8,962 nt of DNA from Xanthobacteraceae bacterium (lineage in GTDB: Bacteria > Pseudomonadota > Alphaproteobacteria > Rhizobiales > Xanthobacteraceae). The position numbers and the translations under genes are program-made. Shown one piece after another: positions 6,377 to 8,962 of this stretch (within the stretch, counting starts at the first letter, position 1; the number at the start of each line of letters is the position of its first letter). The stretch lies in assembly GCA_030648135.1 (NCBI GenBank), contig JAUSIF010000387.1, positions 1 to 8,962 of the forward strand, in the 5' to 3' direction. The notes under the pieces are model-generated. The model was not told the DNA's origin, made no database searches, and was given only the letters and a program-made list of their open reading frames with translations.

Positions 6377-6898
6377 ATGCCAGCGACGCCCGACGATCTG
6401 TTCGCGCTGCTCGACCGCCTCGGCATCACCACCACGACGGTGACTCATCCGCCATTGTTCACAGTCGAGCAATCGCGCAGCCTGCGCGGCGAGATTGCGG
6501 GCGCCCATACCAAGAATCTTTTTCTCGAAGACCGTAAAGACCGTCTCTTTCTCGTCGTCGCCAGAGAGGACGCAAAAATAGATTTGAGGCATCTGCATCG
6601 CCGCATCGGTGCCTCGGGACGGCTTTCCTTCGGCAAGGCCGAGATCCTGCAGGCGACGCTCGGCGTCGAGCCCGGCTCAGTCACTCCTTTCGCCGCTGTG
6701 AACGACCGGGAGGGCCGGGTCTCGATCGTGCTCGACCAAGCGCTGCTCGCCCACGACAGCCTAAACTTCCATCCGCTCGTCAATACGCGCACCACCCGGA
6801 TCGCGACCGCCGATCTCCTGCGCTTCCTTGAGGCTACTGGACACGAGCCGCGGGTTGTTGCGGTTTCGGGACCGGGCGCGGAAAGTGGGCAGAAATAG
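6377..6898 (+). CDS. YbaK/ProX-type aminoacyl-tRNA editing protein
   Basis: A 173-residue free-standing editing domain of the YbaK/prolyl-tRNA-synthetase-associated superfamily. These cytoplasmic proteins hydrolyse mischarged tRNA, for the closest relatives Ala-tRNA(Pro). Visible family marks are HPPLFTVEQS (24-33), AHTKNLFL (43-50) with the conserved Lys46-type position, GRLSFGK (81-87), GVEPGSVTPFAAVND (96-110) and the C-terminal FHPLVNTRTTRI (131-142). The size is that of a stand-alone ProX/PrdX protein, without synthetase domains. Neither possible start has a good ribosome binding site. I chose ATG 6377 because homologues as I recall them begin close to MPAT; an in-frame TTG at 6344 would add 11 residues. 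The next gene lies 76 bases downstream, so it may or may not share a transcript. Exact tRNA specificity cannot be read from the sequence. Confidence 0.85.
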   Translation: MPATPDDLFALLDRLGITTTTVTHPPLFTVEQSRSLRGEIAGAHTKNLFLEDRKDRLFLVVAREDAKIDLRHLHRRIGASGRLSFGKAEILQATLGVEPGSVTPFAAVNDREGRVSIVLDQALLAHDSLNFHPLVNTRTTRIATADLLRFLEATGHEPRVVAVSGPGAESGQK

Positions 6899-6974
6899 GC
6901 TTCCCGCGTGGAGATTGCATTCGCGTCTCGAACCTCCCATTTATTCTCCGTCCGAGACCGATGTGGAGCTGAGA

Positions 6975-7880
6975 ATGTTGCTGAATCAGGGGCCGGCCGC
7001 ACCGCTGCCTGTCGACGACCTCGTCTCCGACACGACGACGCAAGGTTTCGTCAAGGACGTAATCGAAGAGTCGCGCCGCCGGCCGGTACTGGTGGATTTC
7101 TGGGCGCCCTGGTGCGGCCCCTGCAAGACGCTCGGGCCCGTGCTCGAAAAGCTGGTGCGGGCGGCCAAGGGCAAGCTGAAGCTCGTCAAGATAAACATCG
7201 ACGAGCATCCGCAGATTTCGTCCCAGCTCGGCATCCAGTCGATCCCGGCCGTCTTCGCCTTCGTCAAAGGCCAGCCGGTCGACGGTTTCGTGGGCGCGCT
7301 GCCGGAGAGCCAGGTCGCCGCCTTCACCGAGCGCCTGGTCGGCAAGGTCGGCGGAGCGTCAGCTGAGCTCGTCAAGACCGCCGAAGATTTGCTCGCTAAG
7401 GGCGACGCCGCCGGCGCCGCCGATCTGTTCGCGCAAGTGCTCGCCGAGGAGTCCGAGAACGTTCATGCCCTCGCCGGTCTTGTGCGTTCGCATGTCAAGG
7501 CCGGGAATATGGGTCCGGCGCGCGCGACCTTGTCGCTGATCCCGAAAGGCAAGGAGAACGACCCTGCCGTTTCGGCGGCACGCGCCGCGCTCGAGCTCGC
7601 CGAGCAGGCAGCCTCGCTCGGCGATTCCACCGCGCTTGAGGCCAAGGTCGCGGCCAATCCCTTGGATCACCAGGCTCGCTTCGACCTCGCGATCGCGCTC
7701 AACGCCCGCGGCAAACGTGCGAGTGCGCTCGACCATCTCCTGGAAATCGTCCGGCGCGACCGCAAATGGAACGATGACGGCGCGCGCAAGCAGCTCTTGC
7801 AGTTCTTCGAGGCCTGGGGACCGACCGACGAGATCACAATCGAAGGACGGCGGCGGTTGTCTTCGATCCTGTTCGCGTAA
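6975..7880 (+). CDS. cnoX: Thioredoxin-TPR protein, CnoX/YbbN type
   Basis: A 301-residue protein with an N-terminal thioredoxin domain (about 20-122) and a helical TPR-like C-terminal half (about 130-300). The thioredoxin active site WCGPC is intact at 46-50, after VDFWAPW-like lead-in residues, and the cis-proline loop is SIPAVFAF (89-96). The C-terminal half contains repeat-like helices such as ELVKTAEDLLAKGDAAGAAD (131-150) and an SLIPKGKENDP linker. CnoX/YbbN proteins act as holdases and redox protectors, guarding cysteines of clients and handing them to GroEL. The E. coli protein lacks a working CxxC, whereas the Caulobacter one keeps it, and this protein belongs to the latter kind. The start at 6975 is supported by GGAG (6965-6968) six bases upstream. 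There is no signal peptide, so it is cytoplasmic. The stop shares a base with the upstream-most start of the next gene (TAATG). Confidence 0.9.
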   Translation: MLLNQGPAAPLPVDDLVSDTTTQGFVKDVIEESRRRPVLVDFWAPWCGPCKTLGPVLEKLVRAAKGKLKLVKINIDEHPQISSQLGIQSIPAVFAFVKGQPVDGFVGALPESQVAAFTERLVGKVGGASAELVKTAEDLLAKGDAAGAADLFAQVLAEESENVHALAGLVRSHVKAGNMGPARATLSLIPKGKENDPAVSAARAALELAEQAASLGDSTALEAKVAANPLDHQARFDLAIALNARGKRASALDHLLEIVRRDRKWNDDGARKQLLQFFEAWGPTDEITIEGRRRLSSILFA

Positions 7881-7896
7881 TGCGAACCTCAGACCC

Positions 7897-7901
7897 GGAG
7901 G
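7897..7901 (+). promoter_or_regulatory. Ribosome binding site deciding the Lon-N-domain start
   Basis: GGAGG lies 5 bases before the ATG at 7907 and 11 before the ATG at 7913. It favours one of these over the ATG at 7880 that overlaps the previous stop. The ATG at 7904 would be too close. Confidence 0.55.
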
Positions 7902-7906
7902 CGATG

Positions 7907-8578
7907 ATGGCGATGAACGCGGTCTATCGGAGGCCTCAGGACTTGCCGGCGGAGATTCCCGTCTTCCCGCTGGCGGGCGCTCTGCTCTTGCCGCGCAGCC
8001 AGTTGCCGCTCAATATCTTCGAGCCGCGCTATCTCACCATGGTCGACGAAGCGCTCAAGGCGACCCGGATCGTCGGCATGATCCAGCCCGACGAAGCCAA
8101 GGCGGCTCCGGAATCGCACCCGATTCTCTATAACGTCGGTTGTGCCGGTCGGATCACGGAAATCGCCGAGACCGGCGACGGGCACTATTTGATGACCTTG
8201 ACCGGGATCGCGCGCTATCGCGTGATCGAGGAACTCGCGGTGACGACGCCCTATCGCCAGTGCCGCATCGACTTCAATCCTTTCGCCGGGGATTTCATGC
8301 CCAATCAGGACGAGGAGAAGGTCGATCGCGATTCGCTCATGCATACGCTCGCGTCATATTTATCAGCCAACCGCATCGAGGCCGATTGGGCCGGCATCCG
8401 CGAAGCGCCGACCGAAGCGCTGGTCAACGGCCTCGCCATGATGTCGCCTTACGGCGCCAAGGAGAAACAGGCGCTGTTGGAGGCGCCGGATCTGAAGACC
8501 CGCGCCGATATCCTGATCGCGGTCACCGAAATGGCCCTTGCCGAACGCGGCGATGGCGGCGAAAAAACGATTCAGTGA
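7907..8578 (+). CDS. Lon N-terminal (LON substrate-binding) domain protein
   Basis: A 223-residue stand-alone LON substrate-binding domain. The N-terminal IPVFPLAGALLLPRSQLPLNIFEPRYLTM (17-45) is the hallmark: a beta strand, PLxGxxLLP, then LNIFEPRY. A later GRITEIAETGDGHYLMTLTG region (81-100) matches the second conserved patch, and a helical C-terminus follows. The ATPase and Ser-Lys protease domains of Lon are absent, and the length is normal for the stand-alone family, so this is not a truncated Lon. The function is undefined; a role in recognising unfolded or degraded proteins is commonly guessed. The gene follows cnoX almost without a gap, suggesting co-transcription and a link to protein quality control. 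The start is ambiguous among 7880, 7907 and 7913; I use 7907 because of the GGAGG site. Confidence 0.88.
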   Translation: MAMNAVYRRPQDLPAEIPVFPLAGALLLPRSQLPLNIFEPRYLTMVDEALKATRIVGMIQPDEAKAAPESHPILYNVGCAGRITEIAETGDGHYLMTLTGIARYRVIEELAVTTPYRQCRIDFNPFAGDFMPNQDEEKVDRDSLMHTLASYLSANRIEADWAGIREAPTEALVNGLAMMSPYGAKEKQALLEAPDLKTRADILIAVTEMALAERGDGGEKTIQ

Positions 8579-8605
8579 CGCGCGCGTCATCCATCGAGAG
8601 TGAAT

Positions 8606-8612
8606 AAGGAAG
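8606..8612 (+). promoter_or_regulatory. Ribosome binding site deciding the Trm112-like start
   Basis: AAGGAAG lies 5 bases before the ATG at 8618. The in-frame GTG at 8600 would overlap this site rather than follow it, so the ATG is the better start. Confidence 0.65.
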
Positions 8613-8617
8613 TATTC

Positions 8618-8821
8618 ATGACGGAAAAACGTTCGGCCATCGATCCGAAGCTGCTCGAAATCCTGGTATGCCCGCTCACCAAAGGCCCGCTCGAATATAA
8701 CCGCGAGCGCCAGGAATTGATTTCGCGTTCCGCCAAGCTCGCTTATCCGATCCGCGACGGAATTCCGATCATGCTGCCCGAGGAAGCGCGCAAGCTCGAC
8801 GAGACGGATGCCAAGCGCTAG
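8618..8821 (+). CDS. ycaR: Trm112/YcaR family small protein
   Basis: A 67-residue protein of the Trm112/YcaR family. The core reads DPKLLEILVCPLTKGPLEYN (9-28), then QELISRSAKLAYPIRDGIP (32-50) and IMLPEEAR (51-58), matching the usual pattern LL-IL-CP...L-Y, Q-LI, LAYPIRDGIP-ML-EAR. In eukaryotes and archaea Trm112 activates methyltransferases; the bacterial protein has no assigned job. Members such as E. coli YcaR have a CPVC zinc-type pair, but here there is a single cysteine (Cys18) with Thr-Lys-Gly following, so zinc binding in the usual way is unlikely. This form is what I expect in alphaproteobacteria. The gene lies 39 bases after the Lon-N-domain gene, probably in the same transcript. 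Its stop codon coincides with the first bases of the downstream palindromic repeat. Confidence 0.9.
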   Translation: MTEKRSAIDPKLLEILVCPLTKGPLEYNRERQELISRSAKLAYPIRDGIPIMLPEEARKLDETDAKR

Positions 8822-8908
8822 AGCATGATCCCGAAAAGTGGGAACCGGTTTCCCGCCTTCGCGAAGCCCGCTTCGGCGGGCGAAGGAAGGTCGGAAAAGA
8901 TCATGTTC
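8819..8908. repeat. Palindromic intergenic repeat with a nested hairpin
   Basis: GAGCATGATC (8821-8830) and GATCATGTTC (8899-8908) form terminal inverted repeats with one G-U pair, so the unit can fold back on itself. GAAAAG occurs near both ends. Between ACCGGTTT and TCGGAAAAG lies a 39-base segment (8852-8890) with its own hairpin, GCCCGC-TTCG-GCGGGC (8866-8881), flanked by CCTTC/GAAGG (8856-8860 and 8882-8886). The segment also has the perfect palindrome CTTCGCGAAG (8857-8866). The outer unit matches a repeat I recall as common in Bradyrhizobium and relatives, usually without this insert. The TAG stop of the preceding gene forms its first bases. It may also serve as a transcription end. 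Confidence 0.8.
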
Positions 8909-8921
8909 AATCAAGAAGCTG

Positions 8922-8958
8922 GACCGCGATCCCGATTCAATCTCAATCGATCGCGGTC
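8922..8958. repeat. Second inverted repeat, right part of the composite element
   Basis: GACCGCGATC (8922-8931) and GATCGCGGTC (8949-8958) are exact 10-bp inverted copies around a 17-base loop. The unit lies 13 bases after the first palindrome, and in my memory of rhizobial repeats the two parts travel together, ending TCTAGC as here at the window edge. It may continue beyond the window. It could fold into a stable RNA hairpin, but no T run follows within view. Confidence 0.75.
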
Positions 8959-8962
8959 TAGC

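Noticed and set aside
8856..8886. Nested hairpin as an ordinary intrinsic terminator of the ycaR transcript
   Set aside because: The stem is strong but is followed by AAGGTCGGAAAA rather than a T tract, and the sequence is better explained as part of a repeat.

Overview
The window looks like chromosomal DNA of an alphaproteobacterium, most likely in the Hyphomicrobiales (Bradyrhizobium, Rhodopseudomonas or Xanthobacteraceae relatives). The signs are high GC, strongly GC-biased third codon positions, a tRNA with encoded CCA, a Trm112-like protein of the alphaproteobacterial CPLTKGPL type, and at the right edge a composite palindromic repeat beginning GAGCATGATC that I recall as abundant between genes in that order. 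I see no IS element, prophage, integrase or CRISPR array. The taxonomic call is inference, not a database result.

Layout. (1) 1-784, minus strand: a lemA lipoprotein gene followed by the start of a TPM-domain (YgcG-like) secreted protein gene cut by the window edge. (2) 785-1295: a 511-bp divergent intergenic region with no convincing gene. It holds a weak lemA promoter, a sigma-54-like GG-N10-GC motif, a perfect CCGATC-N3-GATCGG inverted repeat and an AT-rich patch. (3) 1296-6045, plus strand: a tightly overlapped three-gene operon for a 2-oxoacid oxidoreductase. The order is a 624-aa GltD-like FAD/NAD(P) subunit with a C-terminal two-cluster ferredoxin domain, a 612-aa gamma-alpha fusion subunit and a 351-aa thiamine-diphosphate/[4Fe-4S] beta subunit. 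(4) 6046-6376: a hairpin, then tRNA-Gly(GCC) on the minus strand with a plausible promoter. (5) 6377-8821, plus strand: a YbaK/ProX-type aminoacyl-tRNA editing protein, a thioredoxin-TPR protein of the CnoX/YbbN type, a Lon-N-domain protein and a small Trm112/YcaR protein. (6) 8819-8962: the composite palindromic repeat, which begins in the stop codon of the last gene.

How the genes work together. The three-gene operon encodes a self-contained enzyme. The alpha/beta core should decarboxylate a 2-oxoacid (2-oxoglutarate is the best guess) to an acyl-CoA. Electrons would pass from the beta-subunit [4Fe-4S] cluster to the ferredoxin domain, then FAD, then NAD(P) on the first subunit, with no separate ferredoxin needed. 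This resembles the three-subunit 2-oxoglutarate:NADP+ oxidoreductase that I recall from the aromatic-degrading betaproteobacterium Azoarcus evansii. The downstream genes form a housekeeping group around translation and protein quality control. The most interesting points are the NAD(P)-linked Kor operon with its reduced N-terminal cysteine set, its long promoter region, and the nested palindromes at the right edge. I do not see a wholly undescribed system.
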